Assembly: GCF_014905175.1 (NCBI RefSeq)
Contig: NC_057789.1
Span: 8,990,001-9,054,000 of the forward strand
DNA length: 64,000 nt
Direction: 5' to 3'
DNA from: Aphidius gifuensis
Lineage: Eukaryota; Arthropoda; Insecta; Hymenoptera; Braconidae
This document shows, piece by piece, positions 44,775 through 56,501 of the stretch. How positions within the stretch are numbered: the first letter of the stretch is position 1; every line of letters starts with the position of its first letter. The position numbers and the translations under genes were made by a program. Under the pieces are notes generated by a model, which searched no databases, was not told the DNA's origin, and was given only the letters and a program-made list of their open reading frames with translations.

Positions 44775-45415
44775 AATTGCTCTTTTCTTTGAAATAGTTA
44801 GGAAGTAAATGGAAAAAGGATTCATCATTCAAAGCACCATGCCTCTGTATATTGTGTAAACATTTTTTGAAGTAACTTTTTTTTTTTTTTTTTTGTCGTT
44901 ATTCTTCAGGTAAATAATTCCGATGTTAATAGCACAAATTAATACAAAATCATGTTTTTTTACAAGACTTTTTAAAAGTCCTAAAAGGGTAGTGATTTCG
45001 GCAACTATCAGGATTAGTCTTATTTCGAAACTTCGAATCTTATTTTACATTTTACTTTTTTGAAGCAAAATATTTTTTACGTACGAAAAAAAAAATGACT
45101 GAGTATTAAATTTCAATGCTCAGTAATGCTCGATAGATTATTTTATGATTGAAAAAGGCCTCATAATCACTGGAAAAATTGTATCCAGGCTACATTGAAA
45201 CAAGATTATATCTGATATTTTAAGAACTTTTAACTTTTATTTAAACAATACTGTTCTTAAAACAAATCTAATTTCCACTTGATTTAAGAAGTAAAAGATT
45301 ATTCCAAGACAACATGATTTATTTTGTTTTTTACCAAAACCTATAACTGATTAGATTCAAACCCACGACATACCGATTTAAAAGCTAACGTCTTATTCCC
45401 TTAATCACGAGCACC
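44775..45415. other. AT-rich spacer
   Basis: No gene or repeat structure is recognised. A T tract lies at about 44878-44895. Confidence 0.3.
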
Positions 45416-45726
45416 CCGAGTAGAAATTCAGTTCAGGATATGATCAAAACTTGATCAGGCAGCTTGAATTCAGATCAAGTTTTGATCAGACAACTTGATC
45501 AAGAATTGATAAAAACGTAACGTAAAAATGGATCAAGACTTGATCAAGATTTTTGATCAAAAATTGATCAAAAAATAAGATTAAAAAATGATAAAAGAAA
45601 ATTATTTAACATATCATTGTTTTTTCCTTTTTTTCCTTTTTTATTAATTACTTATTATTACTGGGATAGAGTTATAGATATATGTGCTGAAATGAAAGAC
45701 AAAGAATATAATTAAGTAAATTTGCG

Positions 45727-45805
45727 CAACTAGACGGGATCGAACCTACGAACAACGGATTACTATTCTAAATGCATGCTTTAGCCCGCTTGGACACCGG
45801 ACGAT
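45727..45805 (-). ncRNA. tRNA-like module
   Basis: On the - strand TGTCCAAGCGGGCTAAAGC resembles an A box (with the D-loop GG) and GGTTCGATCCCG is a good B box about 40 bases on. It is embedded in a repeat element, so it is probably a tRNA-derived repeat rather than a translating tRNA. Confidence 0.5.
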
Positions 45806-46119
45806 CGATGCAATCTATAGTTTTTTAATCCTTATCTTTTACATTTACTCACAAGAGGTAAAAAGAAAATGATAGATTTAAAGAAAGATTAATAATTGGA
45901 AAAAAAATAATTGTGCAATATAATAATTATTCCTAAATAATTATTTTTGAATATATATTTTAATTAATAAAGTACGAAATAATTTTTTTGTATTTATTCG
46001 TTAATTCGTAATAAAAAATTATGGATATAGATATTGAAATGAATTATTTAATACAAGAAATATTATATAGAGCTGTCATCAGCTCTACATTTTAAAGATG
46101 ATAAGACTTAGAAAATGTT

Positions 46120-46285
46120 GATCATAATTTGACCAGGTTTACTTGTTCAGGATGTGATCAAGATACTTGATCCTATCTTGAACAGGAAAAATTGTTTAAA
46201 AACTTATATATTTTATAGAATATTCAACTTGATGATTTTTTGATCAAGATTTGAGCAGGTTTACTCGATCAGGATGTGATCAAGA
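46120..46285. repeat. ~121-bp minisatellite, part before the hAT insertion
   Basis: The unit TTGATCAGGATGTGATCAAG, then ATACTTGATCCTATCTTGAA, CAGGAAAAATT, AT linker and GATTTTTTGATCAAGATTTG is repeated here and continues after the insertion. Confidence 0.7.
46278..46285. repeat. 8-bp target-site duplication, left (GATCAAGA)
   Basis: Exact repeat at 48212-48219, on either side of the CAGTGCCG-ended element. Confidence 0.85.
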
Positions 46286-46691
46286 CAGTGCCGTAACAAG
46301 GGGTGGGCAAGAGGGGCAACTGCCCAGGGCGCAGTGTAAAGAGGGGCGCACTTAGAAGCGCGTGACAAGAAAAAAAATATTCTTTTTAAAACAATTGAAA
46401 AAAAAAATTTATTTTCAGGAAATAAATTGACTACTGTCATTTATGATCATTCGGGTATTACATAAACATGATTGTCTTTCTAAATTTGAAGGTAATCGTC
46501 CTTATTATTGCCATTGTTCGTTTAGAGACAATCGTCCAAAAACAATATTAAAAATGCAAAATACGACGTAAAATAAAAAATACTTAATAATTTCGATTGA
46601 AATTTTTTTTTGTTTCTTCTGACAACGGCCAAGACACGATCCTCTATACTTTAAAATTCTACCTAATTCTACCTATCACTAACATCGTACT

Positions 46692-47142
46692 TTAAGGGAT
46701 TTGGACGATTTTTTTAAAACGAAGAGTGAGACAACATTTTTTCTCTGTTTTTTGTCTTTTTCGCACTCATAGAAATATTGTGTTTCTAGAAGTCATCCGC
46801 AAGAGGTCTCTAGTAATTTTTCAATAATTCCTCATAAAAATGAATTTTTATACTTCAATTATTAATTGTAAAAAAACTAAGCTCCAAACCTCTTTTATTT
46901 TTTTTCATGATGTCATATTGTCGATTGGAGATATTGGTATTTTAATGGATTTTTTTTTGACAAAAATCGCATTCTCCATAAGAGCCAATGTTAAAAGTTG
47001 TCAACTTTAAAAATTAATAAAAAAAAACGAGCTTCCAAACAATTACCAAAAAATCACATAAAATGTATTAGTATTTCAAAAATCTACTGTATAAATTTCA
47101 TTTCTTTCTCATATTCCGAAAAAAATCGTCCAAATCCCTTAA
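46692..47142. mobile_element. TTAA-flanked MITE 3 inside the hAT-like element
   Basis: TTAA at 46692-46695 and 47139-47142 brackets GGGATTTGGACGATTTTTTT ... AAAAATCGTCCAAATCCC. The interior holds GTTGTCAACTTTAAAAATT, shared with MITEs 1 and 2. It splits a tRNA-like sequence that is intact at 52639-52732. Confidence 0.8.
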
Positions 47143-47759
47143 CAGACTTAACCACGAACGCAGGTTAAATAATGGACCGATTTTTATTCTACTTGTATTG
47201 ACTATAGGCCAAAGGAATTTTTTTATTTGGTCACATCCTTTTCTTAGCAACATTTGCCATAATTAATTAATAAAAAAGCTATTGCCAAATATTGCTGAGG
47301 AAAGAATGTATAACCAAATATATTATTTCCTAGTCTAAATAAATTCTTTAGCTATTTTAGACAATAATTTCAATTTATGATAGGAGATATTGCTTAAAAA
47401 TCAATTTAGACTAGGAATTAATATATTTGGTTACATTCTTTCCCTAGATACATTTGCCATAATTAATTAATCAAAAAGAGCTATTGGCAACTTTTGCTAA
47501 GGATTAGATGTAACCAAATAAATTATTTCATAATCTAGATTAATTTCTCTGCAATTTTTTCTATAATAAAATAGAATCATTGTGCCAAATTGATTGTATC
47601 TTCAATAGACTTCGATGACATCATGATAGATGAATACAAATGAAACACAAAACAATTAGAACACCTCACAGGAGGCACCATAGATAAATTTTCCAGTGAC
47701 AATGCTAGAAGACAAAAATTGTTTTGATTTCGTAATGATTCATTCTTCATCTATATCAC

Positions 47760-48110
47760 CCCTGGTAGAAATAATCTCTCCGGATTTTCTCCAGATTATC
47801 TCCGGATTCCTACGGATTTCTCCGGATTTTTTACGCAATTGAGACTTCCGGTATTATTCCGGAGTTTTTTCGGGTTTTCTCCGGATTTTTTCAGAAAAAA
47901 TTTCTTTTTTATTTTTCGTATGCAAACTCTTATTTCTACTTTTTCTTATTAATTTTTCCATTTTTTTGTGTTTGTTTTTTTAAGTCAAAATTCCGGAAAA
48001 AATCCGGAGATATTATAGAAATAGTCTGGAGATTACTCCGTAAATATCTCCGGAAGTCTCAATTACGTAGAAAATCCGGAGAAAATCAGGAGAGATTATT
48101 TCTACCAGGG
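47760..48110. mobile_element. MITE CCCTGGTAGAAATAATCTC inside the hAT-like element
   Basis: A ~20-base inverted repeat (CCCTGGTAGAAATAATCTCT ... AGAGATTATTTCTACCAGGG) encloses CCGGATTTTC/GAAAATCCGGAG words around an AT-rich centre. Confidence 0.8.
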
Positions 48111-48211
48111 TACACCTAACAAATGATTTTTTTTTCATATATTATATCGATAAAAATAGGGCGCAAAATATAATTTTGCCCAGGGCGCAAAAATTCTTTG
48201 TTACGGCACTG

Positions 48212-48600
48212 GATCAAGATACTTGATGCTATCTTGAACAGGAAAAATTGTTCAAAAAACATATATTTTATAGAATATTCTACTTGATAATTTTTTGATC
48301 AAGATTTGACCAGGTTCACTTGATCAGGATGTGATCAAGATACTTGATCCTATCTTGAACAGGGAAAATTGTTTTAAAAAAATATTTATTTTAAAATACT
48401 CAACTTGATGATTTTTTGATCAAGATTTGACCAGGTTTACTTGATCAGGATGTGATCAAGATACTTGATGCTATCTTGAACAGGAAAAATTGTTTACAAA
48501 TATTATTTATTTTAGAATATTTGACTTGATAATTTTTTGATCAAGATTTGTTCAGGATGTGTTCAGGTTACTTGATGCTATCTTGATCAAGTTAGCTTGA
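48212..48600. repeat. ~121-bp minisatellite, part after the hAT insertion
   Basis: About three further units of the same repeat as 46120-46285. The first begins with the second copy of the target duplication, so the insertion split one unit. Confidence 0.75.
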
Positions 48601-48867
48601 AATTGAATGCAAAAAAGTATCTCGATCAATTCCTGAAATCAGGTAAATTGATCAATTTTTGATCAGGATCGGATATCAAATCCGTCGAGCCTGACCAAAT
48701 TTCCGCTCAGGACTATGTTATATTGAAAGAAAATGTTCGTCTTTATGAATTTACACTACAATAATTTATGAAACATCTCTCGTATGTCATACGAGATCAT
48801 CATCCACGGTGCTCGATTTGTGTCAGTGAGAATATCGACGTCGATTTTCGCGTATTTTTTTACCTGG

Positions 48868-49195
48868 GTAAGGAAGGATGTAACCAAATAAATCAATTCG
48901 TTGTCTAAATTAATTCATCAACAATATTTTCTATAATAAATCAAAATAATTGGGGCAAATAATTGAGGAATGCATTTGAACTGTTAATTAATTTATTTGG
49001 TTACATCCTTTCCTAAGATGCCTTTGCGAATAGCTATTTATTTAATTAATTATGGCAAATGTTTTAATTAATCAATAGTCTGAATTAATTCCTTAGCCGT
49101 TTGACACAATAATTTTAATTTCATATAGAAAATATTGCTGGAGAATTAATCAAGACTACGAAATAATTTATTTGGTTACATCCTTTCCTTCACTG
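48868..49195. mobile_element. MITE with AAGGAAGGATGTAACCAAAT ends
   Basis: AAGGAAGGATGTAACCAAAT at the left pairs with ATTTGGTTACATCCTTTCCT at the right. The interior has AATTAATTATGGCAAATG words. Related words fill parts of the hAT-like element and 52430-52560, so it is a common repeat. Confidence 0.55.
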
Positions 49196-51089
49196 GATGA
49201 AAAAGTTCCTAAAAAATAGCAAAATTTTGCTTGAAAGTTTTAGGCTTTTATTTAAAAAAAAAATGTATTAATTTGAGCAAAATATTTTTTATGCTTTACA
49301 CAAAAAAATGTCTGCATTTAAGAGAAAAGTTACTAAAAAATAGCAAAATTTTGCTTGAAAGTTGAATTGAAAAAAGACAAAATTTTTATGTGTCAAATAT
49401 TAATTAATATGTGTCTATTATATTTTTTATTAATTATTTTGTGTCGAATTATTTTGTGTCTAATTATAAGTGTAATATTTTTGTGTGTCTTATAAAATAA
49501 TTAAAATATTATGTGTCCGATTAATACGTGTGAATTTAATTTGTGTCGTTTTAAATTGTATCTAATTAATTTGTGTCTTTTTTATTTGTGAAAATTTTAT
49601 GTGTCTAACTAGCCCGTGTCAATTTTCAATGTGTCGACCTAACAGCATGCTAAAATTAAAAGACATTTAATTTAATTCAATGAGTAAGTCGTTTAACTTG
49701 AGGAAATTATCGATTAATTTGAAAAAATTATGAATCAATTTAAGGGAGTACCTCTGCGATCATCAAAATAGAAAGTCTAGGAAAAAGCTCAGTGTTAATT
49801 GCAACAAAAAGTCTATATTGGAGCCCGAAATTTTTGCCTGATACTGTACAAATCCCAGCCAATCACGGCCAAGTTGTGTTCGGGAAAACGCTCGGATGAA
49901 TGTGTACTTGTGTTTGTGTGAATGTATGATGATTGTTGTGACAGCTGTTTATTTAGTTGTAAATTGAGATTATCGATATTGGAATATGCATTTATTTATT
50001 CATTTCATTTGTTAAAATAATCAATTTGTTTGAAAATAATTGGAAATTTTAATTCAATAAAATTAAAGTTTATTTTCATCTAGATGTTTGTATGTATTTA
50101 TATATGTGTGATTTATATATGTGTGATATATAAAATAAGTGGAGAGTTGCGCGCGACGCATTATTGCCACTCGGATACACTCGGCCTCACGTTCATGTCA
50201 AATATTAATAAATTTTGCAAACTTTAATTAACAATATTTCTGAATCGGGAAAGTTCAAGCGTTTGATTTTTTTTTTTTAATTTTCTAAATTATATCAATT
50301 TTGACATATTAATTTTTTATCAAATTTGTAAGAACCGTTTTTTTGTTGGAACTAAAATATAACTATACCTGCAATGTTAAACCACGTAAAAAGTTCACCT
50401 GTTTAGACTCAATTATCTTTAATACTAGATTGTTCATGATTACAAAATTAAGATCATTAAATGCAGGGGAATTTCAAGATTTATATATCCAAAAATTAGG
50501 AACTTTGTCAGAAAACTAATCGAATGAGGTACTTAAAGCAAAAAAGCGATCTAATCAAGACAAGAGTTGCTAAAATTGAGCGACATTTCATTTAATTTGA
50601 TGGTTAAGCCGTTTAATTTGAGGATAATATTGATTAAGTTAATAGAAAAATGTTTTTATACAAAAGATAAATGAATTAATTCTAAAAAATTATGAATCAA
50701 TTTAAAACAAAAAGCTATTTAGTTTAGACAAAAGTTGCTAAAATTAAGCGACATTTAGTTTTATTCAATAGGTAAGTCGTTTAACTTGAGGAAATTATCG
50801 ATTAATTTGAAAAAATTATAATCAATTGAAAGCAGAAAAGCGATCTAATCAAGACAAAAGTTGCTAAAATTGAGCGACATTTCATTTAATTCAATAGGTA
50901 AGTCGTTTAGTTTGAGTAAGTTATAGATTAAATTAATAGAAAATTGTTTTCATTTTTGATTAAAAGAAATGAAAATAAAAAAACAAAAATATATTTTTAC
51001 TTTTTTTTTTTTTTGTTCTTCTTTTTTTCAGGACTTATTAAATTTTACACTTGAAGAATTAAATGCAGTTTTTTTTTTTTTTTTTTTTG

Positions 51090-51190
51090 CTACCCTAACC
51101 GAGCCTCGAACCTCTGCCTAATCTAAACCTATCGATACTTATATACTTCTAAAAGCCAGTGCGTTACCCCTTAAACCATCGCGCGTTAAC
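51090..51190 (-). ncRNA. tRNA-like module inside the giant palindrome
   Basis: On the - strand GATGGTTTAAGGGGTAACGC resembles an A box and GAGGTTCGAGGCTCGG a B box, with an unusually long ~45-base gap between them. A T tract follows on that strand's 5' side only as the complement of a + strand poly-T at 51071-51088, which corresponds to an A-rich tail. This is consistent with a SINE-like head. Confidence 0.45.
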
Positions 51191-52638
51191 ATATCAGACG
51201 TAAAATTATGAAGCCCTCGTATCGAAAGTTTCATCACATCCCGATCAGCTGGTTGGTTTTATTTTCGTTACATGTAATTGTTTAAATTTTTATTAATACA
51301 GCTCTCTGTCAATTTATCTAACTGGCTTAAAGAAAAACAAAAAAATACCTATCTTACTATAGGCTTTTCGTTATTTTATTTCAGATGTCTTCTTGAAATA
51401 TTTCATACATATATTGTGTATAATTTTTCATATAAATATTCAACTGATTTTTAGAAAAAAAAAATTTTTTTTCTTAAGCCAGTTAGATAAATTGACAGAG
51501 AGCTGTATTAATAGAAATTTAAACAATTACATGTAACGAAAATAAAACCAACCAGCTTACTAGATCGCTTTTTGTTTTAAATTGATTCATAATTTTTTTG
51601 AATTAATCCATTTATCTTTTGTATAAAAACATTTTTCTATTAACTTAATCAATATTATCCTCAAATTAAACGACTTAATTCTAGCAACTCTTGTCTTGAT
51701 TAGATCGCTTTTCTGCTTTAAATTGATTCATAATTTTTTCAAATTATTCGATAATTTCTCCAAGTTAAACGACTTACTTATTGAATTAAATTAAATGTCT
51801 TTTAATTTTAGCAACTTTTGTCTTAACTAGATCGCTTTTTGTTTTAAATTGATTTATAATTTTTTTAAATTAATTCATTTGGCATGATGCTAGATCGACA
51901 CATTGAAAATTGACACTGGCCAGTTGGACACATAAAATTTACACGAATAAAAAAGACACATATTAGTTAATAGTTAGATACAATTTAAAACGACACAAAT
52001 TAAATTCACACGTATTAATCGGACACATAATATTTTATTTATTTTATAAGACACACAAAAATATTACACTTATAATTAGACACACACAAATCGACACGTA
52101 TGAATCGGACACATTAAAATGAAAAACTTCAAAGAACGACGCAATAAATAAGACACTATTTTAAACGACACAAATTAAATTCACATGTATTAATCGGACA
52201 CACAATATTTTAATTATTTTATAAGACACATAAAAATATTATACTCATAATTAGACACAAAATAATTCAACACAAAATAATTAATAAAAAATATAATAGA
52301 CACGTATTAATTAATATTTGACACATAAAAATTTTGTCTTTTTTCAATCAAAGCCTAAAACTTTCAAGCAAAATTTTGCTATTTTTTAGTCACTTTTCTC
52401 TTAAATGCAGACATTTTTTTTCTCAGTGTTAGCAAGATTTGCCATAATCAATTAATTAAATAGCTATATTGGCAAATTTATCCAAGGAAAGGATGTAACC
52501 AAATAAATTAATTAATAGTCTAAATTAATTTTTTAACTATTTGCCACAATAATTTTAATTTATAACAATAAAAAAATTATAGGCAAGCCCTGCGCTTAGA
52601 GTCAATACAAGTAGAATAAAAATTCGTTTTCGTCAGTT

Positions 52639-52732
52639 GCGTTCGTGGCTAAGTCGGTTACACTACGTTGTTAGTGATATGTAGAATTCTGTAGCGTTTC
52701 AGGGTATAGGGGATCGAATCCCGGTCGTTGTT
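52639..52732 (+). ncRNA. tRNA-like module, intact counterpart of the one in the hAT-like element
   Basis: GTGGCTAAGTCGG matches the A-box consensus and GGGATCGAATCCCGG is a near-perfect B box with a paired T-stem. The flanks (CAATACAAGTAGAATAAAAA; GTTAGTGATATGTAGAATTC) match the DNA around MITE 3 in both hAT-like copies. This is tRNA-derived repeat sequence. Confidence 0.55.
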
Positions 52733-52734
52733 TG

Positions 52735-54678
52735 AATCCGACAAAAGAAAAAAAAAAACGCAATCGAAAATATTACGTACTTTTTTTTTAAATTTTTTAT
52801 TTCCCCAGTCGAAAAATTCATGTCCTACTCAGTTGTTTCACTTGTTTTGCATTCTGCTGAGGCCTAAATCATTCTGCTGCGTCTTTGGTTTTCTTTGTTT
52901 GAAAAACAGCTGTTAAATACTTTAAATCCATGAATAAAGGGTCATAAAGGCTCAAATTTTCGATCCCGAGTAAACACAACGACGAAAGTAGCCAGTTAAC
53001 ATGCATGGACACAAAATCACTCGTTATATCATCTTTCAGACATAGTAAAATATACGACTTATCACAATTGCGGAAAGAAAGATAAAAGTCGTATCACATG
53101 CAAATAAATGATATACGGACAAAAAAAATTATAGCAGTATGGGTAAAAAAAACATCTCAAAAATAAATCACTCAACTGCAGTTATATCGATCATTACACT
53201 CGAGTGTATAATGACTCCAAATCACTTGTCACTTATTTTCAAGGTTAACTTAAAATTTAACTTTATAATACAATAAAAATTAACTTATTATACTAATTAC
53301 TCAAACTCATTAGTTATTATTTATTATTAATAATAGACTATAATATTTATCACTTATTATTAATTTAATTGTTCAAGGTCATTTTTCTTTCCATTTCGAA
53401 TTTCTAGAAAAATAAATACATCAAATTGAAATCAAACGGCTTACAAATTAATTTTGAATTTTCGAACAGCCAATAATTTGTCGAATACAAACAATATCTT
53501 ATCTGTTCTACAGTGGATATGAACAAAGCCTTGAAGTGCTATATGTATATAGTCATTTATGTTATTGAAAAAATATATATATGCCTATACTGATGTCTAC
53601 TCTGTTTATCATAGACTGCCCCTCTTGTGCTAATTCGTTTCAAGTAGAGGGGATCACCTTTTCCACTTTCAATGTTTGATTCACAAGTGCAGGAAAAACG
53701 TCAAGAAACGAACATATTGCCGACATTCATACTCCGATAAAAAATGTGAGTTCTTGACAACATGAACAATTTGTCATTAATTATTAATTTTTGAAATTTT
53801 ATTAGCTGAAAATTGTAATAAAACTTTATTCTCAGTTATTTGCTTGTTCCGATCTTATACAGGTTTTTTCAAACAAAAGTCGTGAATTGTATTGTACCTC
53901 GGCGAAGGGCTAAGTCTCCTGACTCAGCTGGCTTGCATGCAACATGGTGACATTTAGTTTACAAAAATTCCGATCGGAACGTCAATGCCCATAGTCATTT
54001 TTTAAAACTGTATTTCATCATTATACTGCAGTACGTACATTGCGAGAAATTTTAGCTAAATAATGCTATCATGTTTGAGTAGAAATTACGATAGTGATTT
54101 GTAATTTTAATTTTTTTCCTGTGACTGGCCGCGAGAGATAATATTCTACTAAAATATTTGGTAAAAAATTCGTATTCTCTAGAACGCGTTGTTTACTGAA
54201 TTTTCAAGTAAATTTTACTATAAAATTTAGGACGTTGACACACAATATGGCCACCCGACTGGAAAATTGTTATGTAATTTTAAGCCCCGAGGCTAATCTC
54301 GATGTAGACTAATCTCTACATCGTTATCTATTGCAGATAGACATGAGGTCAAGCAAAGTTTATTATTGGAAATATAATTCTAAACAATTTATAAGGAATT
54401 ACTTTTTTTTATTAATCTCTTAAATTACGAATTATGAGTCAATTAAAATAAAGAACATGCATGTTTTGTGAAAAAAATAAAAAATACTATATATAAAATA
54501 TTATATTCACTAAAAAATACTGCAGAGTTCGATATATGCTTGTACACACTTGTACAGGTTAAGTCGGGCAGCGCTCACAAATTTCTACCAGGGTTAAATT
54601 ACACTTCAATATATATTTTAAAAACAATATTAATAATTAAAACCAGTTAATTAATAATTAATTAATTAATTATTATCA
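52735..54678. other. Non-repetitive-looking spacer
   Basis: No frame with recognisable protein features is present, although base composition is more balanced around 53600-54000. The frames at 52728-52916 and 54468-54650 (+) lack family resemblance and supporting splice sites. Confidence 0.3.
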
Positions 54679-56501
54679 TTATTTTTTTTCTTTCAATAAA
54701 TCTTTAGTCTTCTTTGTATCTTTGAGTGTTATTTTAGAAAAATAATCATTAAAAAATTCTTTTCCTTCATTTGACAAATATTTTAGTAAGCTTTTCACAT
54801 TATTTAATTTTTCTTTACTAATTCCAACTGGTTGAGCTTGTGGTGTATCGAGCAAATGTTGGAAAGTTATTGTTTCATCATAAATATTAAATGTCTCTGG
54901 AGTGTCATTTTCTTCATATGTATGGTATACATCAACTTGTCCATTGGCAAAGTATTTTATTTTACTGGCATCTCTGATATGAATTTTTGATTTTGGTATT
55001 TTTAGTTTGTCTGGAATAGTTTTTTCATAATCTCTGACGATCATATCTTCATCTTAATTAATTAAATATCGTGGATTTCTTGAGTTTTTTATAATATTTA
55101 TGAATGTCCACGAACTGGATATAAATGGGTTATCTCAATCTCAAGTTTTTGTGCCAATAGTGAAAGAAATGACAATACTACATAATTTTTATTTTGACCA
55201 CTACAGCCATCTGATAATAAATATATTTTATTATAATAATTTAAATTTAATTCTTTGTGTATTGCATCGTATAAAAAATTGCACACAGTATTTGCCCCTT
55301 TTTTTAAATTACCTTCTAAAAAAAAGGTACATATAACTGTTTTTATCATTATTAAAGACATTAATATTAAAAACATGAAGCTAAAGAAGTCGTTTGTAAT
55401 ACTGTTCTGAAACTGGAATTTTCAGCAAAGGCGAATTTTGACCAAAATCAAATTCCATGCTCAGAGTATTTTCTTCTTGTATTATTTTATTTTTTAATTC
55501 TTTATGCAATTGAACTTTTTTTTTATGTTGTAATAATTCATCATTTGCTGTTGAATTATTTTCATTTTCGTAACAGAAATTACAAACATCTGTACGCGGT
55601 TTTATAAACGTAAAATTTAAATTATGATTGAAATAGTTCGCGTAAGTTTTTTCTAAGAGAGGAATAGTTTCATCACCAGTTATTGATGCATAGTAATCAA
55701 TAAATAATTTGTATAAATTTGTTAATGATAAATTCGGATGATCAAAAGTTAATAATTTATATTTTTCTAAAGCATAATGAGATTGAGAATGTGGTAATGA
55801 TAAGCAATGATTTTCAATTAATAGTTTTACTTCATCTGTTAATTTTGAATTGTAATGTGAGTGATTACCTCGGTTGTCATCTAATGGTTCATTATTTAAT
55901 AAAAAATTTAATTATTTTTTTTCGTAATGTAGCAAATTTTCCTTCACCTATTTGTAACAATTGGCTTAAAAAAAATTGGCAAACTTCAACACGAGTATAA
56001 ATACAGTTAAAATAATGAAACTATGACTTCAATTTCATGTCTTGAAAAGTGCCACCAGCTGGTGGTTTTTTTAACATCATCAGCCCACTCAACATTATGT
56101 TTCGACATTTATAATCGCCAGCTTGTGTCCAATAATTATCAAAAAATAATTTTCAATAGGATTTTTCAACTTTATCACAACACTTCTTAGGGCAACACGA
56201 CTCAATAAAATTAAATGTTTTAGCATCTACAATTACATTTGAAACGTTTGTAGATTCTTGGCCCTATAAAATATACAAAAAAAAATATAAGAATTTATCA
56301 GAACTATTATTTAATAATATAAAAAAAATGAGTAGGTAGATTAATCAATGATTAATTTAAAAGCCACATAAGTAATTAATTTAATAACTTGGAAAAAAAT
56401 CGTCTCACCTCATTTTTAGCTTTTTTATTTTTATTTTTTCGCCAAGCCGCTTCGTTTCTAGTTCTTTTAAGAGTTGGTAGTATTTCTTTTTTATTAGACA
56501 T
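54679..56501 (-). pseudogene. Decayed multi-copy gene with DUF7869-like domain
   Basis: Exon 1 (ATG at 56501, donor near 56408) encodes MSNKKEILPTLKRTRNEAAW, then RKNKNKKAKN. After an intron, from 56263, it reads GQESTNVSNVIVDAKTFNFI, ESCCPKKCCDKVEKS, YTRVEVCQFFLSQLLQIGEG, then HKKKVQLHKELKNK, EFDFGQNSPLLKIPVSEQYY, GANTVCNFLYDAIHKELN, LLSDGCSGQNKNYVVLSFLS and ITHLYPVRGHS. This order (basic N-terminus, VCQxFFLxxLxI, PVSxQYYKR, D-x-CxGQNKN, PVRGHS) is that of insect multi-copy proteins with a DUF7869-type, possibly RNase-H-like, fold. A last frame (55044-54679: MIVRDYEKTIPDKLKI...) gives the C-terminus. Several stops and frame changes separate the pieces. A mobile origin is likely but not shown here. 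Confidence 0.65.

Larger units (their letters stand above)
46286..48211. mobile_element. hAT-like element CAGTGCCGTAACAA, copy 1
   Basis: Ends are CAGTGCCGTAACAA and TTGTTACGGCACTG with perfect 8-bp flanking duplications, the hallmark of hAT transposons. At 1926 bp it carries no transposase frame. It hosts a TTAA MITE (46692-47142), a set of GGTTACATCCTTTCCT inverted words and a CCCTGGTAG MITE (47760-48110). The subterminal words GGGCAACTGCCCAGGGCGC and TTGCCCAGGGCGCAAAAATT are hAT-typical GC islands. Copy 2 lies at 59656-61494 in the opposite orientation and shares both nested insertions, so these came before dispersal. Confidence 0.88.
45416..48711. mobile_element. CGAGTAGAAATT-ended element with TTGATCAAG repeats, tRNA-like module and minisatellite
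   Basis: Left end CCGAGTAGAAATTCAG, right end CAAATTTCCGCTCAGG. Both subterminal parts are crowded with TTGATCAAGT/ACTTGATCAG words. From left to right it holds a tRNA-like module in the - orientation (45727-45805), an AT spacer, then ~121-bp tandem units (about 46120-46285 and 48212-48600) interrupted by a hAT-like insertion (46286-48211). Without the insertion it is about 1.36 kb. Read on the other strand the order matches the element at 36999-38800. Confidence 0.65.
48868..52570. repeat. Giant imperfect palindrome (~3.7 kb)
   Basis: Moving inward from both edges the same blocks appear in complementary orientation. They are GGAAAGGATGTAACCAAATA; AAAAATAGCAAAATTTTGCT with TCTCTTAAATGCAGACATTT; an arm of the GACACA element (49380-49651 against 51881-52330); GCGATCTAATCAAGACAA with CGACTTACTTATTGAATTAA-type words; and, around the centre, ACAGCTCTCTGTCAATTTAT near 51300 against its complement near 51500. 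It behaves as one fold-back structure with a small loop. Confidence 0.6.

Noticed and set aside
52728..52916. + strand 62-codon frame
   Set aside because: Low complexity, begins inside the tRNA-like module's flank, no family resemblance.
55719..56000. + strand 93-codon frame
   Set aside because: Antisense to the DUF7869-like pseudogene, whose - strand reading is clearly protein-like.
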